A stretch of DNA of 64,000 nucleotides from Hyphomicrobiales bacterium (GCA_900470775.1 UCBZ01000010.1:255336-319335); one strand, 5' to 3'; positions 27,405 through 40,495 are shown, counted from the first letter of the stretch. The notes: generated by a model not told the origin, from the sequence alone. Translations and numbers: made by a program.

Positions 27405-28193
27405 TCAGAGCTGGCGGGTCACCATCATCTTCTTCACCTCCGCGATCGCCTTCGCCGGGTTCAAACCCTTCGGGCAGGCATTCGCGCAGTTCATGATGGT
27501 GTGGCAGCGATAGAGCCGGAACGGATCTTCGAGATCGTCCAGCCGCTCGCCGGTCGCCTCGTCGCGCGAGTCGATCAGCCAGCGATAGGCCTGCAGCAGC
27601 GCGGCGGGGCCGAGATAGCGGTCGCCGTTCCACCAGTAGCTCGGGCAGGAGGTCGAGCAGCAAGCGCAAAGGATGCACTCATAGAGACCGTCGAGTTTCT
27701 CGCGGTCCTCTTTCCCCTGCGCCCATTCCTTTTCAGGCGCCGGCGTGGTCGTCTTGAGCCAGGGCTCGATCGAGGCGTGCTGCGCGTAGAAGCGCGTCAA
27801 ATCGGGCACGAGGTCCTTGATCACAGGCATATGCGGCAGCGGATAGATCGCGACCTTGTTGCCCTTGCCGCCGCATTCGTCGATGCCCGTGGTGCAGGCG
27901 AGTCCGTTCTTGCCGTCCATGTTCATGGCGCAGGAGCCGCAGATGCCCTCGCGGCAGGAGCGACGGAAGGTCAGCGTCGGGTCGATCTTGGACTTGATCC
28001 AGATCAGCGCGTCGAGAACCATCGGCCCGCAATCCTCGCGGTCGACGAAATAGGTGTCGGTGCGCGGATTCTCGGTATCGTCGGGGCTCCAGCGATAGAC
28101 CTTGAACTCGGTCAGCTTGGCGGCGCCAGCCGGCTTCGGCCAGGTCTTGCCCGCGACGAGGCGGGAGTTCTGCGGGAGATTGAATTCGGCCAT
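27405..28193 (-). CDS. sdhB: Succinate dehydrogenase iron-sulfur subunit
   Basis: 262 residues. Passes electrons from the FAD of SdhA to quinone through three clusters. The 2Fe-2S ligands are [15 protein letters not shown] with a later C in GLACTTG; the 4Fe-4S and 3Fe-4S ligands are [16 protein letters not shown] and [17 protein letters not shown]. Last gene of the sdhCDAB operon, 15 bp after sdhA. Confidence 0.97.
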   Translation of the reverse strand: MAEFNLPQNSRLVAGKTWPKPAGAAKLTEFKVYRWSPDDTENPRTDTYFVDREDCGPMVLDALIWIKSKIDPTLTFRRSCREGICGSCAMNMDGKNGLACTTGIDECGGKGNKVAIYPLPHMPVIKDLVPDLTRFYAQHASIEPWLKTTTPAPEKEWAQGKEDREKLDGLYECILCACCSTSCPSYWWNGDRYLGPAALLQAYRWLIDSRDEATGERLDDLEDPFRLYRCHTIMNCANACPKGLNPAKAIAEVKKMMVTRQL

Positions 28194-28208
28194 TTTACCA
28201 AACAGTCC

Positions 28209-30041
28209 TCAATACACCCGCGCCTTGGGCTTGATGTACTCGATGTCGTTCGAAAGCGTGTAGGTGTGCACCGGGCGGTCATCGAGCGAGACGGTGCGCT
28301 GCTCGTCGTCGATCCAGGCGAGCGTATGCTTCATCCAGTCCTTGTCGTCGCGGTTCGGATAGTCCTCGCGGGCATGCGCGCCGCGGCTTTCCGGGCGCTG
28401 CAGCGCCGAGTCCATCGTCACCACCGCCTGGGTGATCAGATTGTCGAATTCGAGCGTCTCGATCAGGTCCGAGTTCCAGATCAGCGAGCGATCGGTCGTG
28501 CCGATGTCGGGCAGCCCATCCCAGACCTGGTGGATCAGCTTGTGGCCCTCTTCCAGCGTCTCGCCGGTGCGGTAGACCGCGCAGTTGTCCTGCATGATCC
28601 GCTGCATGCGCCCGCGCAGCTCCGCCGTCGGGGTGCCGCCCGAGGCGTTGCGATACTTGTCGAGGCGGGTCAGCGAGAGGTCGGCCGAGTTCTTCGGCAG
28701 TTCCGGCTGCTTCTCGCCCGCCGTCACCGTTTCGGCGCAACGCAGGCCGGCCGCGCGGCCGAAGACCACGAGATCGATCAGCGAGTTCGAACCGAGACGG
28801 TTGGCGCCATGCACGGAGACGCAGGCAGCCTCGCCGATCGCCATCAGGCCGGGCACCACGGTGTCGGGATTGCCGTCGACCTTGGTCAGCACCTCGCCGT
28901 GGAAGTTCGTCGGGATGCCGCCCATGTTGTAATGCACCGTCGGCAACACCGGGATCGGCTCGCGGGTCACGTCGACGCCGGCGAAGATCTTGGCGCTCTC
29001 GGAGATGCCCGGCAGGCGCTCATGCAGGATCTTCGGGTCGAGATGGTCGAGGTGGAGGTAGATGTGGTCCTTGTTCTTGCCGACGCCGCGCCCGCCCCGG
29101 ATTTCCATGGTCATCGAGCGCGAGACGACGTCGCGCGAGGCCAGGTCCTTGGCTGAGGGAGCATAGCGCTCCATGAAGCGCTCGCCCTCGGAATTGGTCA
29201 GGTAGCCGCCCTCGCCGCGCGCGCCCTCCGTGATCAGGCAGCCGGAGCCGTAGATGCCGGTGGGGTGGAACTGCACGAACTCCATGTCCTGCAGCGGCAG
29301 GCCGGCGCGCAGCACCATGCCGCCGCCATCGCCGGTGCAGGTATGGGCCGAGGTCGCCGAGAAATAGGAGCGGCCATAGCCGCCCGTCGCCAGGATCGTC
29401 TGCTGCGAGCGGAAGCGGTGCAGCGTGCCGTCATCGAGCTTGAGCGCGATCACGCCGCGGCAATACCCGTCCTCGTCCATGATCAGGTCGATGGCGAAGT
29501 ATTCGATGAAGAACTCGGTGTTGTAGCGCAGCGCCTGGCCATAGAGCGTGTGCAGCATGGCGTGGCCGGTGCGGTCGGCCGCCGCGCAGGTGCGTTGGGC
29601 CGGCGGACCCTCGCCGAATTCGGTGGTCATGCCGCCGAAGGGGCGCTGGTAGATCTTGCCATCCTCGGTACGCGAGAACGGCACGCCCCAATGCTCCAGC
29701 TCATAGACGGCGGCTGGCGCGTTGCGAACGAGGTACTCGATCGCATCCTGATCGCCGAGCCAGTCCGACCCCTTGACGGTGTCGAACATGTGCCACTGCC
29801 AGGTGTCCTTGCCCATATTGCCGAGCGAGGCGGCGACGCCGCCCTGGGCCGCGACGGTGTGCGAGCGCGTCGGGAACACTTTTGAGATGCAAGCGGTGCG
29901 CAAGCCGGCCTGCGAACAGCCGACGGTGGCGCGAAGGCCGGCACCGCCCGCGCCGACGACGACGACGTCGAAGGTGTGGTCGGTGATCGCATAGGCCTGG
30001 CCGGCATAGGCCGGGACCGGACGGGATTTGGTGATCGCCAT
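28209..30041 (-). CDS. sdhA: Succinate dehydrogenase flavoprotein subunit
   Basis: 610 residues from ATG 30041 ([12 protein letters not shown]); five residues upstream in frame are unlikely. Oxidises succinate to fumarate in the TCA cycle. FAD binding: [16 protein letters not shown]; the covalent-FAD histidine is in [11 protein letters not shown]; active-site region [21 protein letters not shown] and the arginine in [17 protein letters not shown]. Four bases separate its start from the sdhD stop. Confidence 0.98.
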   Translation of the reverse strand: MAITKSRPVPAYAGQAYAITDHTFDVVVVGAGGAGLRATVGCSQAGLRTACISKVFPTRSHTVAAQGGVAASLGNMGKDTWQWHMFDTVKGSDWLGDQDAIEYLVRNAPAAVYELEHWGVPFSRTEDGKIYQRPFGGMTTEFGEGPPAQRTCAAADRTGHAMLHTLYGQALRYNTEFFIEYFAIDLIMDEDGYCRGVIALKLDDGTLHRFRSQQTILATGGYGRSYFSATSAHTCTGDGGGMVLRAGLPLQDMEFVQFHPTGIYGSGCLITEGARGEGGYLTNSEGERFMERYAPSAKDLASRDVVSRSMTMEIRGGRGVGKNKDHIYLHLDHLDPKILHERLPGISESAKIFAGVDVTREPIPVLPTVHYNMGGIPTNFHGEVLTKVDGNPDTVVPGLMAIGEAACVSVHGANRLGSNSLIDLVVFGRAAGLRCAETVTAGEKQPELPKNSADLSLTRLDKYRNASGGTPTAELRGRMQRIMQDNCAVYRTGETLEEGHKLIHQVWDGLPDIGTTDRSLIWNSDLIETLEFDNLITQAVVTMDSALQRPESRGAHAREDYPNRDDKDWMKHTLAWIDDEQRTVSLDDRPVHTYTLSNDIEYIKPKARVY

Positions 30042-30045
30042 CGGA

Positions 30046-30435
30046 TCAGCCTCCAAAAGAGAGCTTCAGCACCGCGAAGACGCAAGACGCGCCGATCGCG
30101 ATCGCAAAGAAGGTATTGGCCATCACGGCAATGACCTTGAGGAGGCCATGCACGTAATCCTCGATGATCACCTGCATGCCGATGCGCATATGCACGGTGG
30201 CCGAGAGGATGAAGAGCAGCATCAGGATCGAGACCGGCGGATAAGACAGCGTCGCGACCGCCGCCGGGTAGGGCTTGCCGACCAGCGAGATCACCACGCC
30301 GAGGAAGACCACGGTCAGGACGGCGTTCGAGACGGCCGTCAGGCGCTGCACCCAGAAATGCCCGGTGCCGGATTTGGCCGAGCCGAGGCCACGGACGCGG
30401 GCAAGCGGAGTGCGCAGGTTCGACTTGGACAGCAT
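30046..30435 (-). CDS. sdhD: Succinate dehydrogenase membrane anchor subunit
   Basis: 129 residues from ATG 30435 ([20 protein letters not shown]). Three membrane segments: [36 protein letters not shown] with the haem/quinone-region histidine, and [19 protein letters not shown]. The IIEDYVHG motif is typical. Between sdhC and sdhA in the operon. Confidence 0.93.
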   Translation of the reverse strand: MLSKSNLRTPLARVRGLGSAKSGTGHFWVQRLTAVSNAVLTVVFLGVVISLVGKPYPAAVATLSYPPVSILMLLFILSATVHMRIGMQVIIEDYVHGLLKVIAVMANTFFAIAIGASCVFAVLKLSFGG

Positions 30436-30446
30436 GATGTGGCTCC

Positions 30447-30842
30447 TCAGCGCGTGGCGAGCACGATGGCCCAGAGGAGCAGGGTCAGCCCTCCGGAGAC
30501 CGCGACGCTGTACTTTGCCAGGTTCATCCGGGTGGTGGGGTCGTAGCCCCGGCCGGTATCCCAGACGAGGTGGCGCAGGCCTCCCATCATGTGGTGCAGC
30601 AGGACGAAGCTGTAGCCGAACAGGATGATCCGCCCGATCCAGGATCCGGCGATGGCCTGTGCGGTCTCGAAAGCCGCCGGTCCCGACGCGGCCGCAACCA
30701 GCCAGAACGCGACCAGGAGAGTGCCGCCATAGAGCGCGCAACCGGTGGCCCGATGCGCGATCGACATCGCCATGGTCCAGGACCAGCGATAGATCTGCAG
30801 ATGCGGCGAAAGCGGGCGCGCCGCCTGTTTGACCTCGGCCAA
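30447..30842 (-). CDS. sdhC: Succinate dehydrogenase cytochrome b556 subunit
   Basis: 131 residues, first gene of the operon. RPLSPHLQIYRWSWTMAMSI is the conserved N-terminal SdhC motif (quinone-site Ser and Arg), followed by SIAHRATG with the haem-region histidine. Three membrane segments, the second including YSFVLLHHMMGGLRH with the haem ligand histidine candidates. Upstream lies a cluster of short palindromes at 30962-31034. Confidence 0.95.
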   Translation of the reverse strand: MAEVKQAARPLSPHLQIYRWSWTMAMSIAHRATGCALYGGTLLVAFWLVAAASGPAAFETAQAIAGSWIGRIILFGYSFVLLHHMMGGLRHLVWDTGRGYDPTTRMNLAKYSVAVSGGLTLLLWAIVLATR

Positions 30843-30961
30843 GATCGTTCTCCGACTCAGATGGCCCTGCAGCAGGCCTTATCCATTTGGGATCGTTCTA
30901 GAGTGTCTGGCTCTGTAACGAAACCGGAACCCTGCTGCAATGCGACATGGCCGCGGTGAAG

Positions 30962-31034
30962 TGACAGACAACATAATCTGTCATTCGTTAGCGAAATCCG
31001 GTACCGGATGCGAAAAGTGGCTACCCGCTTTTTG
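30962..31034. promoter_or_regulatory. Three adjacent short palindromes between the hydratase gene and sdhC
   Basis: TGACAGA/TCTGTCA (30962-30983, 7-bp arms), TCCGGTACCGGA (30997-31008, perfect) and CGAAAAGTGG/CCGCTTTTTG (31011-31034, imperfect hairpin). The last could end transcription of the hydratase gene; the first may be an sdhC operator. Roles are inferred. Confidence 0.5.
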
Positions 31035-31060
31035 TATTTTGATCCGGCTCCAACTCCTGC

Positions 31061-32134
31061 TTATCGCGGAACCAGCGCCCAGTAGTCGAGATCGAGGATG
31101 ACGTCGGCGGCGTACTGATCGCCCGATTTCAGCGGGTGGTCGGCGCAAGCGCGGTTCTTGGTCGCCACCAGCCGCAGCCGCAACGCCCCGACATCCGTGC
31201 GATCGGGCAGTTCCGCCACCTCCAGCACCTCGCTCCAGGCGAAGACCGTGTCGCCGGCAAACAGCGGCGCGACATGCCGCCCGCCATTGATCGCGGCGAT
31301 GTGGAAGGCGTTGCCCAGCCCGTTGAAGGACAAGGCCCGCGCCAGGCTGATGACATGGCCGCCATAGATCAGCCGCTTGCCGAAGCGGGTCTCACGCGCG
31401 CCATGGGCATCGAAATGCACCTTGGCGGTGTTCTGATAGAGCCGTGTCGCGATCTGGTGCTCGGCCTCTTCCACCGTCATGCCGTCGACATGGTCGATGC
31501 GCTCGCCCACCGCATAATCGCCCCAGCGGAAGGCCGAGCCGGCCAATGCATCGTCATAGGCGGTGAGATCAAGCGCGGGGCAACCCTGGCCGAGTTCCTC
31601 CGGCAGCACCGCCTTGGGCAGGTCCGGCACCTGTTCGGCATGGGCCGGCGTGCCCGGCTGGCGCTTGCGCACCAGCACCCAGCGCGCATAGCTCAGCACG
31701 ATCTCGCCCTGCTGGTTGCGTCCGACCGAGCGGACATAGACGATTCCCGCATCGCCGGCCGAGGTCTGCTTCAGGCCGATCACCTCCGACATGGTCGAGA
31801 GCGTGTCGCCCGGAAAGACCGGCTTCAGGAAGCGCCCGTCGGCATAGCCGAGATTGGCGACGGCATTGATCGAGACGTCGGGCACCGTCTTGCCGAAGAC
31901 GATATGGAAGACCAGCAGATCATCGACCGGGGCGGCGGGATAGCCGATCGCCCTGGCGAAGGCATCCGAGGACTGGACTGCGAAACGCGGTCCATAGAGC
32001 GCGGTGTAGAGCGAAACGTCGCCCGACGTGACCGTGCGCGGCGTCGCATGGACGATCGTATCGCCAAGATGGAAGTCCTCGAAGAAGCGACCGGCGCTGG
32101 TCTTCGGGACAGGATGGCTGGCTGATCCGGACAT
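31061..32134 (-). CDS. MaoC-family hydratase, probably mesaconyl-CoA hydratase
   Basis: 357 residues with two hot-dog (MaoC) halves, about 15-165 and 195-350. FFEDFHLGDTIVHATPRTVT opens the first half, DVSLYTALYGPRF follows; the second holds YQNTAKVHFDAHG and GKRLIYGGHVISLARALSFN. The double-hot-dog length and these stretches match the mesaconyl-C1-CoA hydratases (beta-methylmalyl-CoA dehydratases) of the ethylmalonyl-CoA pathway, which hydrate mesaconyl-CoA to methylmalyl-CoA for acetyl-CoA assimilation. No other gene of the pathway is in the window. A different acyl-CoA hydratase role cannot be excluded. Confidence 0.78.
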   Translation of the reverse strand: MSGSASHPVPKTSAGRFFEDFHLGDTIVHATPRTVTSGDVSLYTALYGPRFAVQSSDAFARAIGYPAAPVDDLLVFHIVFGKTVPDVSINAVANLGYADGRFLKPVFPGDTLSTMSEVIGLKQTSAGDAGIVYVRSVGRNQQGEIVLSYARWVLVRKRQPGTPAHAEQVPDLPKAVLPEELGQGCPALDLTAYDDALAGSAFRWGDYAVGERIDHVDGMTVEEAEHQIATRLYQNTAKVHFDAHGARETRFGKRLIYGGHVISLARALSFNGLGNAFHIAAINGGRHVAPLFAGDTVFAWSEVLEVAELPDRTDVGALRLRLVATKNRACADHPLKSGDQYAADVILDLDYWALVPR

Positions 32135-32237
32135 GGCTCGCTCGTGATGGGCTAAGCCTGAGTGTGCCCTCCACCGCCCGCCAGCGTCCAGCCCCGCAGC
32201 GATACGACGAAGGCCGGGGGGTATGACCGGCTCGGGA

Positions 32238-32843
32238 TCAGTTTGACTGCTGCGGCAGCAACCAATCGCGATAGCTGGTCACGAAATTCTGGGTCAGCCG
32301 GTCGATAGGATCCGCCATGACGGCCGCATCGACCAAGGTGCCGCCGATGCCCTGGCCGGCCAGGGCGATTGTCCGGAATTCCGGGTAGGCCAGGATCGTC
32401 GAGCCGGTCTTGGCATCGACCAGCGTCACATCCGCGACCAATTCATGATGCCCGCCGACCACAAGACGCTGGATGACCGAGGCCATGTAGAGCCGACGGA
32501 GATGGACGACGACCCTCGCGGGGCGTTGTCCTGCCAGGATCGGCTTGAGCGTCTGCTCCAGTGCCGCGCTGATCTTCGCCGTGACGGCCTTCGCGACGAA
32601 GGCGCGCGCCTCGGGTGTCTTGGAGAGCTCCTCCGCGTCGCTTTCCGAAAGTCCCTTGCTGCGAGCGAAAGCGCGGTCGCCGTCGCCCCACCACAAGGTC
32701 GTCGCGTCGCCGATATCGACATTCACAGCGGCGAGGCGAAGGGATTCGACCTGTTGCTGGGCAAGCGGATTCTGGACGGTGTTGCACCCGGCGAGGACGG
32801 CAGCGAGGAAGCAGAGTGATACGAGGCGGCTGATCATGACCAT
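32238..32843 (-). CDS. Lipoprotein of unknown function
   Basis: 201 residues. Lipobox LAGC (cysteine at about 20) after ISRLVSLCFLAAVLAGC; the start could be either of two close ATGs. Mature part: LRLAAVNVDIGDATTLWWGD, then a mixed alpha/beta domain with RPARVVVHLRRLYMASVIQR and ELVADVTLVDAKTG, ending DRLTQNFVTSYRDWLLPQ. The pattern suggests a small beta-rich lipoprotein of the kind that assembles at the outer membrane. Not recognised further. Separated from secA by a perfect 18-bp inverted repeat. Confidence 0.75.
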   Translation of the reverse strand: MVMISRLVSLCFLAAVLAGCNTVQNPLAQQQVESLRLAAVNVDIGDATTLWWGDGDRAFARSKGLSESDAEELSKTPEARAFVAKAVTAKISAALEQTLKPILAGQRPARVVVHLRRLYMASVIQRLVVGGHHELVADVTLVDAKTGSTILAYPEFRTIALAGQGIGGTLVDAAVMADPIDRLTQNFVTSYRDWLLPQQSN

Positions 32844-32934
32844 GTCCCAAGGATGAGGGTCACGGATAGATCGCGCTCGCTTCCATTAGCCAGGGCCGCG
32901 ACGCCCTCCGCGTCGCGCTTCCACAGCTTTCCGT

Positions 32935-32972
32935 GACGATCCCTATCGTCCGTGCCCGGACGATAGGGATCG

Positions 32973-32974
<2 letters not shown>
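32935..32974. terminator. Perfect 18-bp inverted repeat at the secA stop
   Basis: GACGATCCCTATCGTCCG, four-base loop TGCC, then the exact inverse. The stem overlaps the last two bases of the secA stop codon. No T run follows on the minus strand, so it may be a terminator or RNA-stability element; its length is striking. Confidence 0.6.
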
Positions 32975-35744
<2,770 letters not shown>

Positions 35745-36138
35745 GTTGGGCCTTTCGGTGGTATGGCTTTGAGCCGCGCGGACGCTTGCCCGCGTGCAGC
35801 CGAAAACCTGAATTCTCAATGCGACCGCGTGTTTAGACGCGTGCGGGTGCGGGGTCCAGCGCTGCCTTGCGACGGTTTTGCGCCTCGCGCCGGGCGCGCC
35901 GCCCAAGACAACCGGATTTCGCCGGGATGTAAGGTTTCCCGGCGACGCTTCCAAGACCGTCCTGCAAGGCCATCCTGGACGAGAGACGCGAAACGCAGCG
36001 GCGCACCGCGCCGCCCGTTCAGCAAAGCTTCGTGATCCCCGCGTAGCAGGTGCTCCGCGCGCCTTGCCTTTGCCGCGTTCAACTGGCAGTGCAGCCGCGA
36101 ACAGGATTTCGGCTCTATTTCGGTAAAGGGCATCCCCC
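35745..36138. other. Divergent promoter region between secA and the PPIase gene
   Basis: About 390 bp without a credible gene; long frames here are extensions of secA or shadows. It must hold both promoters and the secA leader. CGCGTGTTTAGACGCG near 35827 is a short palindrome. SecM-like arrest peptides are not evident. Confidence 0.5.
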
Positions 36139-36981
36139 ATGAAGTCGTTTCGTCTCGGCACGCTGTCCTTCGGGCTCGCGCTCGTCGCTGCCTCGCCTGT
36201 CTTTGCGCAGGCCGACAAGGTCATCGCCAGGGTCGATGGCATGAACATCACCGAGCGCGAGATCGCGCTGGCGACGGAAGATCTCGGTGAGCGCCTGGCC
36301 CAGCTTCCCGACGAGCGCAAGCGCGACGAGGTGGTCAATTATCTCGTCGACCTCAAGCTCGGCGCCAAGGCCGCGATCGCCGCGAAGACGGCCGACAGCC
36401 CGGATTTCGCCGCCCGCCTCGCCTATTTCCGCGAGAAGGTACTGCTCGACCAGTACCTGACGGCCGAGGCCAAGAAGGCAGCGACGCCGGAAGCCGCCAG
36501 GAGGCTCTACGACGAGACCACCAAGGCGATGGCGCCCGAGGAAGAGGTCAATGCTCGGCACATCCTCGTCGAGGACGAGGCCCAGGCCAAGGCCGTTGCC
36601 GAGCGCCTGAAGAAGGGCGAGGACTTCGCCAAGGTCGCAGCCGAGCTCTCCAAGGATCCGGGCTCGGGCAAGGAGGGCGGCTCGCTCGGCTGGTTCACCA
36701 AAGACCGCATGGTGCCGGAATTCGCCGAGGTCGCCTTCAAGCTGAACAAGGGCCAGGTCTCCGATCCCGTGAAGAGCCAGTTCGGCTGGCACGTCATCAA
36801 GCTCGAGGACAAGCGCAACAAGCCGCTGCCGGATTTCGCCACGGTCAAGCCGCAGATCGACCAGTATCTCGAGCGCAAGGCACAGCAGGACATGATCGTC
36901 GCGCTGCGCGAGAAGGCCAAGGTCGAGCGCCTCGACCAGCCGACCGCCGCTCCGGCGCCGGCCGAGCCGAAGAAGCCCTGA
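36139..36981 (+). CDS. Parvulin-type peptidylprolyl isomerase, periplasmic
   Basis: 280 residues. Signal peptide [20 protein letters not shown] ending VFAQ. An N-terminal SurA/PpiD-like chaperone helix region (about 28-130) precedes the rotamase domain at about 132-225: [40 protein letters not shown] and [12 protein letters not shown] are the parvulin motifs with the histidines of the active site. Helps fold outer-membrane and periplasmic proteins. A Pro/Ala/Lys-rich tail ends it. Divergent from secA and followed by a strong terminator. Confidence 0.94.
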   Translation: MKSFRLGTLSFGLALVAASPVFAQADKVIARVDGMNITEREIALATEDLGERLAQLPDERKRDEVVNYLVDLKLGAKAAIAAKTADSPDFAARLAYFREKVLLDQYLTAEAKKAATPEAARRLYDETTKAMAPEEEVNARHILVEDEAQAKAVAERLKKGEDFAKVAAELSKDPGSGKEGGSLGWFTKDRMVPEFAEVAFKLNKGQVSDPVKSQFGWHVIKLEDKRNKPLPDFATVKPQIDQYLERKAQQDMIVALREKAKVERLDQPTAAPAPAEPKKP

Positions 36982-37007
36982 TCGCGGCGGCAGGCTGTCG
37001 TTTTTTC

Positions 37008-37033
37008 AAGGCCCGTGCCCCGGCACGGGCCTT
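37008..37033. terminator. Bidirectional terminator between PPIase and antitoxin genes
   Basis: AAGGCCCGTGCC and GGCACGGGCCTT form a perfect 12-bp stem with a two-base loop. T runs flank it on both strands (TTTTTT at 37001 for the minus-strand read, TTGTTCGTTT after it for the plus-strand read). It serves two converging units. Confidence 0.8.
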
Positions 37034-37040
37034 GTTCGTT

Positions 37041-37412
37041 TCAGACGAGATCGTCGAGCGTCACACGCAGTGCATCGGCGATCTTCTTCATCGTCTGCAG
37101 CGTGCCCTCGCGCTTGCCCGTCTCGATCTGCGACAGATAGGGCTGGGCGATCCCTGCCTTCTCGGCCAGCGCGCTGACGGTCAGGCCGCGATGCTCGCGC
37201 CAGACCCGCACGAGATTTTCGCCCGCGAGCATGCGATCGACCATCTCGGACGGCAACAATTCCTCCTCGCCCGCCGCCAGACGTGCATTGAAGCGTTCCA
37301 CGGCAGCCGCGTCTGCGGCATCCTCGACGAGTTCGACGAGTTGCTCATAACGTCCGCGTGCGAGCGCCACGTAAGGTTCACCGTCGATCGTCAAATCGAT
37401 CTGATCCTTCAT
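37041..37412 (-). CDS. Antitoxin with XRE-type helix-turn-helix
   Basis: 123 residues. The N-terminal half is acidic and likely binds toxin (LVELVEDAADAAAVERFNAR). The C-terminal HTH of the Cro/C1 type is at about 70-122: WREHRGLTVSALAEKAGIAQ, then PYLSQIETGKREGTLQTMKK. It follows the RelE-type toxin gene by 12 bp, the toxin-first order seen in HigBA-like pairs. Expected to neutralise the toxin and repress the operon. Confidence 0.87.
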   Translation of the reverse strand: MKDQIDLTIDGEPYVALARGRYEQLVELVEDAADAAAVERFNARLAAGEEELLPSEMVDRMLAGENLVRVWREHRGLTVSALAEKAGIAQPYLSQIETGKREGTLQTMKKIADALRVTLDDLV

Positions 37413-37424
37413 CGGCCTTGATCC

Positions 37425-37688
37425 TCAATCGTAAGCGGAGCCGCGCGGCGCGACGCGGACCACAGCAATCACCGCTCCGTCCTCGTGAAAGATGACACGC
37501 CAGTCGCCAACCCGCAGTCGCAGAAACCCTGGTTGCCCACTCAGCGCCTTGACGTTGTTGGCCAAGGAACCGGGATCGGCAGCGTACTGCTCCATCTTCG
37601 CTCGTATCGTCGCAACGACGTTGCGCGGCATCCGCGACAACGCTTTGGCAGCTTCGCGACCGTAGCGAATGATCTTCACCGACCACAT
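37425..37688 (-). CDS. RelE/HigB-type toxin
   Basis: 87 residues from ATG 37688 (MWSVKIIRYGREAAKALSRM); a longer frame upstream overlaps argJ on the other strand and is not credible. The RelE fold shows in AKALSRMPRNVVATIRAKM and GFLRLRVGDWRVIFHEDG, with arginines and a histidine in the catalytic groove. Such toxins cleave mRNA on the ribosome. First gene of the two-gene operon with the HTH antitoxin. Confidence 0.85.
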   Translation of the reverse strand: MWSVKIIRYGREAAKALSRMPRNVVATIRAKMEQYAADPGSLANNVKALSGQPGFLRLRVGDWRVIFHEDGAVIAVVRVAPRGSAYD

Positions 37689-37802
37689 ATAGCAGAGCGC
37701 TATGGATTGCTCAACGTCCGCAACTGTGCCGGCGAGGCAACGACCTTCTTGTTTTCGTAGTCTCCCTGCGGCACACCGGCCTCCCGCACAGGAGATGCCA
37801 CG

Positions 37803-39053
37803 ATGGCCGGCAAGGATGTCCCCGTTTCCCCGCTCGCGCCCAAGCGCCAGCCCAAGGTGCCGCCGGTTCCGGGCGTCCGCTTCGCCACCGCCGAGGCCGG
37901 CATCAAGTACAAGGGCCGCACCGATGTCTGGCTGGCCCTGCTCGACGAGGGCACGCAGGTTGCCGGTGTCTTCACCCGCTCGAAATGCCCCTCCGCCCCG
38001 GTTGACTGGTGCCGCGAGAACCTGAAGCAGGGCTCGGCGAGGGCCGTCGTGGTCAACTCCGGCAACGCCAACGCCTTCACCGGCGTCAAAGGCCGCGACT
38101 CGGTTGCCCTGACTGCGAAGATCGCCGCCAAGGCCGCCGGCTGCAAGCCTCACGAGGTCTTCATCGCCTCGACCGGCGTGATCGGGGAGCCGCTCGACGC
38201 GAGCAAGTTCGAGGGCGTGCTGCAGGATTGCGCGAAACGCGTTGCTGATGGCCCCTGGATCGACGCCGCCAAGGCCATCATGACCACCGACACTTTTCCC
38301 AAGGCCCTGACGCGCAAGGCCAAGATTGACGGCCATGAGGTCGTGCTGGCCGGCATCGCCAAGGGCGCCGGCATGATTGCGCCCGACATGGCGACGATGC
38401 TCTCCTTCGTCTTCACCGATGCCCCGATCGCCGCCCCCGTGCTGCAGGCGCTGCTCTCGAAGGGCGTGAAGGGCTCCTTCAACGCGGTCACGGTCGACAG
38501 CGACACCTCGACCTCCGACACGCTGATGCTGTTCGCGACGGGCAAGGCCGCAGCGCGCGGCGTGCCCGCGATCACCGAGATCGGCGATGCCCGCCTCTCG
38601 GGCTTCAAGCGCGCGCTAAATTCGCTCCTGCTCGAACTCGCCCATCTCGTCTGCAAGGATGGCGAAGGCGCCCGCAAATTCGTCGAGGTCCGGGTCACTG
38701 GTGCCGCCTCCTCGCGCTCGGCCAAGCGGGTCGCGCTCTCGATCGCCAACTCGCCGCTGGTCAAGACGGCGATCGCCGGCGAGGACGCCAACTGGGGCCG
38801 CGTCGTCATGGCCGTCGGCAAGGCCGGCGAGCCGGCCGACCGCGATACGCTCGACATCTCCTTTGGACCGATCATGGTGGCGCAGCAGGGCGCCCGGGCG
38901 CCCTCTTATGACGAGACCGCCGTCTCCGACTACATGAAGGGCGAGCACATCGTCATCACCGCCGATCTCGGCATTGGCCGCGGCAAGTCGGTCGTCTGGA
39001 CCTGCGACCTGACCAAGGCCTATGTCGAGATCAATGGCGACTATCGCTCCTGA
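37803..39053 (+). CDS. argJ: Bifunctional ornithine acetyltransferase/N-acetylglutamate synthase
   Basis: 416 residues, full length. Makes N-acetylglutamate and recycles the acetyl group from N-acetylornithine in arginine synthesis. The precursor self-cleaves before the catalytic threonine in [14 protein letters not shown] (T198), giving alpha and beta chains. [13 protein letters not shown] and TTDTFPKAL are conserved substrate motifs; [15 protein letters not shown] is the characteristic C-terminus. It overlaps the start of the next gene by 20 bp. Confidence 0.97.
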   Translation: MAGKDVPVSPLAPKRQPKVPPVPGVRFATAEAGIKYKGRTDVWLALLDEGTQVAGVFTRSKCPSAPVDWCRENLKQGSARAVVVNSGNANAFTGVKGRDSVALTAKIAAKAAGCKPHEVFIASTGVIGEPLDASKFEGVLQDCAKRVADGPWIDAAKAIMTTDTFPKALTRKAKIDGHEVVLAGIAKGAGMIAPDMATMLSFVFTDAPIAAPVLQALLSKGVKGSFNAVTVDSDTSTSDTLMLFATGKAAARGVPAITEIGDARLSGFKRALNSLLLELAHLVCKDGEGARKFVEVRVTGAASSRSAKRVALSIANSPLVKTAIAGEDANWGRVVMAVGKAGEPADRDTLDISFGPIMVAQQGARAPSYDETAVSDYMKGEHIVITADLGIGRGKSVVWTCDLTKAYVEINGDYRS

Positions 39054-39963
39054 GGGCTCGCCGGCGCTTGAGCCCAGCCGCGGCTTTATCGCCGTAAACC
39101 TGCTGGTCTGCGCCTTCTTCTGGGGCTCGAGCTATCTTTTCATCAAGCTGATGAGCGGACAGGTCTCGCCTTTCGCCATCGCGGCGGGGCGAGGCCTGCT
39201 CGGCGCCGCCTCGCTCGCGCTCTGGCTGCGCTGGCACGGCCAGAGCCCGCTACCCCGGCGCGACGAGATCACGCATTGGTTCATCCTCGGCGTGACCAAT
39301 GGCTGGCTGCCCAACATCCTCGTCGCCTATGCGCTGATCCAGTTGGCGAGCGGGCCTGCCGCGATGATCCAGGCGGGCGGGCCGCTGATCACCGCCCTCT
39401 CCGCGCATCTGATCTTCGCCGAGGAGCGTCTCGACCGGCGCCGGCTCTGCGGCATCCTTCTCGGCCTGGCCGGCGTCGCGTTGCTGATCGGCCCGCGCCT
39501 GTTCGAGGGTGGCGCGACGACGCTGAGCGTACTCGCCATGGTCGCAACCATGATCAGCTACGCCGCCGGCAACATCTATGTCCGGGCCGTGCCCGCCGCC
39601 TCCGGCGACCCGATGCGGCTCGCCCTCGGCCAGCAGGTCTTCTCGGGTGCCGGCGGCCTGCTCCTGACGCTGGTTTTCGTTGGTCCAGCCACGCTCCTCA
39701 AGCTCGTCGATCACTGGGCCGCCCTGCTCATGCTCGGCATCGCTTGCACGGCCGTGCCGATGGCCCTGTTCATGCGCCTGATCCGGGCCGCCGGGCCGAC
39801 GCGCGCAGCGATGGTGGGCTACCTCGTCCCGGCCGTGGCGGCGGTGATGGGCGTCGTTGTGCTGGGGGAAACGCTGGAGTTGCGGCAGGTCGCGGCAGGT
39901 TGCATCATCCTGATCGGCGTCTTCATGGTGACGACAGCGCCACGGGGGGCACGGCTGGGATGA
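39034..39963 (+). CDS. DMT family (EamA) transporter
   Basis: 309 residues from ATG 39034 ([17 protein letters not shown]); 39022 is also possible. Two EamA repeats with about ten membrane segments: [20 protein letters not shown] opens the first and [20 protein letters not shown] the second. Overlaps argJ by 20 bp and the following lipoprotein gene by ATGA, so the three are probably cotranscribed. Likely an exporter of small metabolites. Confidence 0.87.
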   Translation: MATIAPEGSPALEPSRGFIAVNLLVCAFFWGSSYLFIKLMSGQVSPFAIAAGRGLLGAASLALWLRWHGQSPLPRRDEITHWFILGVTNGWLPNILVAYALIQLASGPAAMIQAGGPLITALSAHLIFAEERLDRRRLCGILLGLAGVALLIGPRLFEGGATTLSVLAMVATMISYAAGNIYVRAVPAASGDPMRLALGQQVFSGAGGLLLTLVFVGPATLLKLVDHWAALLMLGIACTAVPMALFMRLIRAAGPTRAAMVGYLVPAVAAVMGVVVLGETLELRQVAAGCIILIGVFMVTTAPRGARLG

Positions 39964-40484
39964 GGATCGCGTTCGTTGCGGCCGGGCTGCTGGCTGCCGG
40001 CATGGCAATCGTTGCGGCAGGCTGCGTCGAGCGCAAGCCGGCGACCGTCGCATTCTCCGTCGCAGAGGCGGCCTTCATCAAGAAGACCGGCACGACGACG
40101 ATCAGCGGCCACGCCTTCCGCACCAAGCCGAGCGCCGTCGTCGTGAATGCGGCAGGCGAGGTCGTGCGCCTGATTCCGGCCACCGCCTATGCCCGCGAGC
40201 GCTTCCGCAATCTCTTCGGCACCCGAAAATACATTCCCCATCGCGAGTATCCGCGCGACGACAATCCAGACCCCGCCTATGCCGAATACACCCGCACCAC
40301 CAAGGCCGAATCCAACGGCCGCTTCGGCTTCGAGAACGTAGCTCCGGGCGAGTATTTCCTGACGACCCAGATCATCTGGGGCGACGAGGACGCCCTCTTC
40401 CGCGAGGGTGGTCTGGTCTATGACAGCGTCACCGTGACGGGTAAGGAGACGCAAGCCATCCACGTCATCCTCTCCGGATCCTGA
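39960..40484 (+). CDS. Lipoprotein with carboxypeptidase-regulatory-like domain
   Basis: 174 residues. Start ATG overlaps the transporter stop (ATGA). Signal peptide with lipobox VAAGC (cysteine at about 21). TTISGHAFRTKPSAVVVNAA and SNGRFGFENVAPGEYFLTTQ are typical of beta-sandwich CarboxypepD_reg/CNA-B-like domains, with the middle FRNLFGTRKYIPHREYPRDD unusual. Function unknown; probably surface or periplasmic. Confidence 0.75.
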   Translation: MRIAFVAAGLLAAGMAIVAAGCVERKPATVAFSVAEAAFIKKTGTTTISGHAFRTKPSAVVVNAAGEVVRLIPATAYARERFRNLFGTRKYIPHREYPRDDNPDPAYAEYTRTTKAESNGRFGFENVAPGEYFLTTQIIWGDEDALFREGGLVYDSVTVTGKETQAIHVILSGS

Positions 40485-40495
40485 GCCCGACCCTC

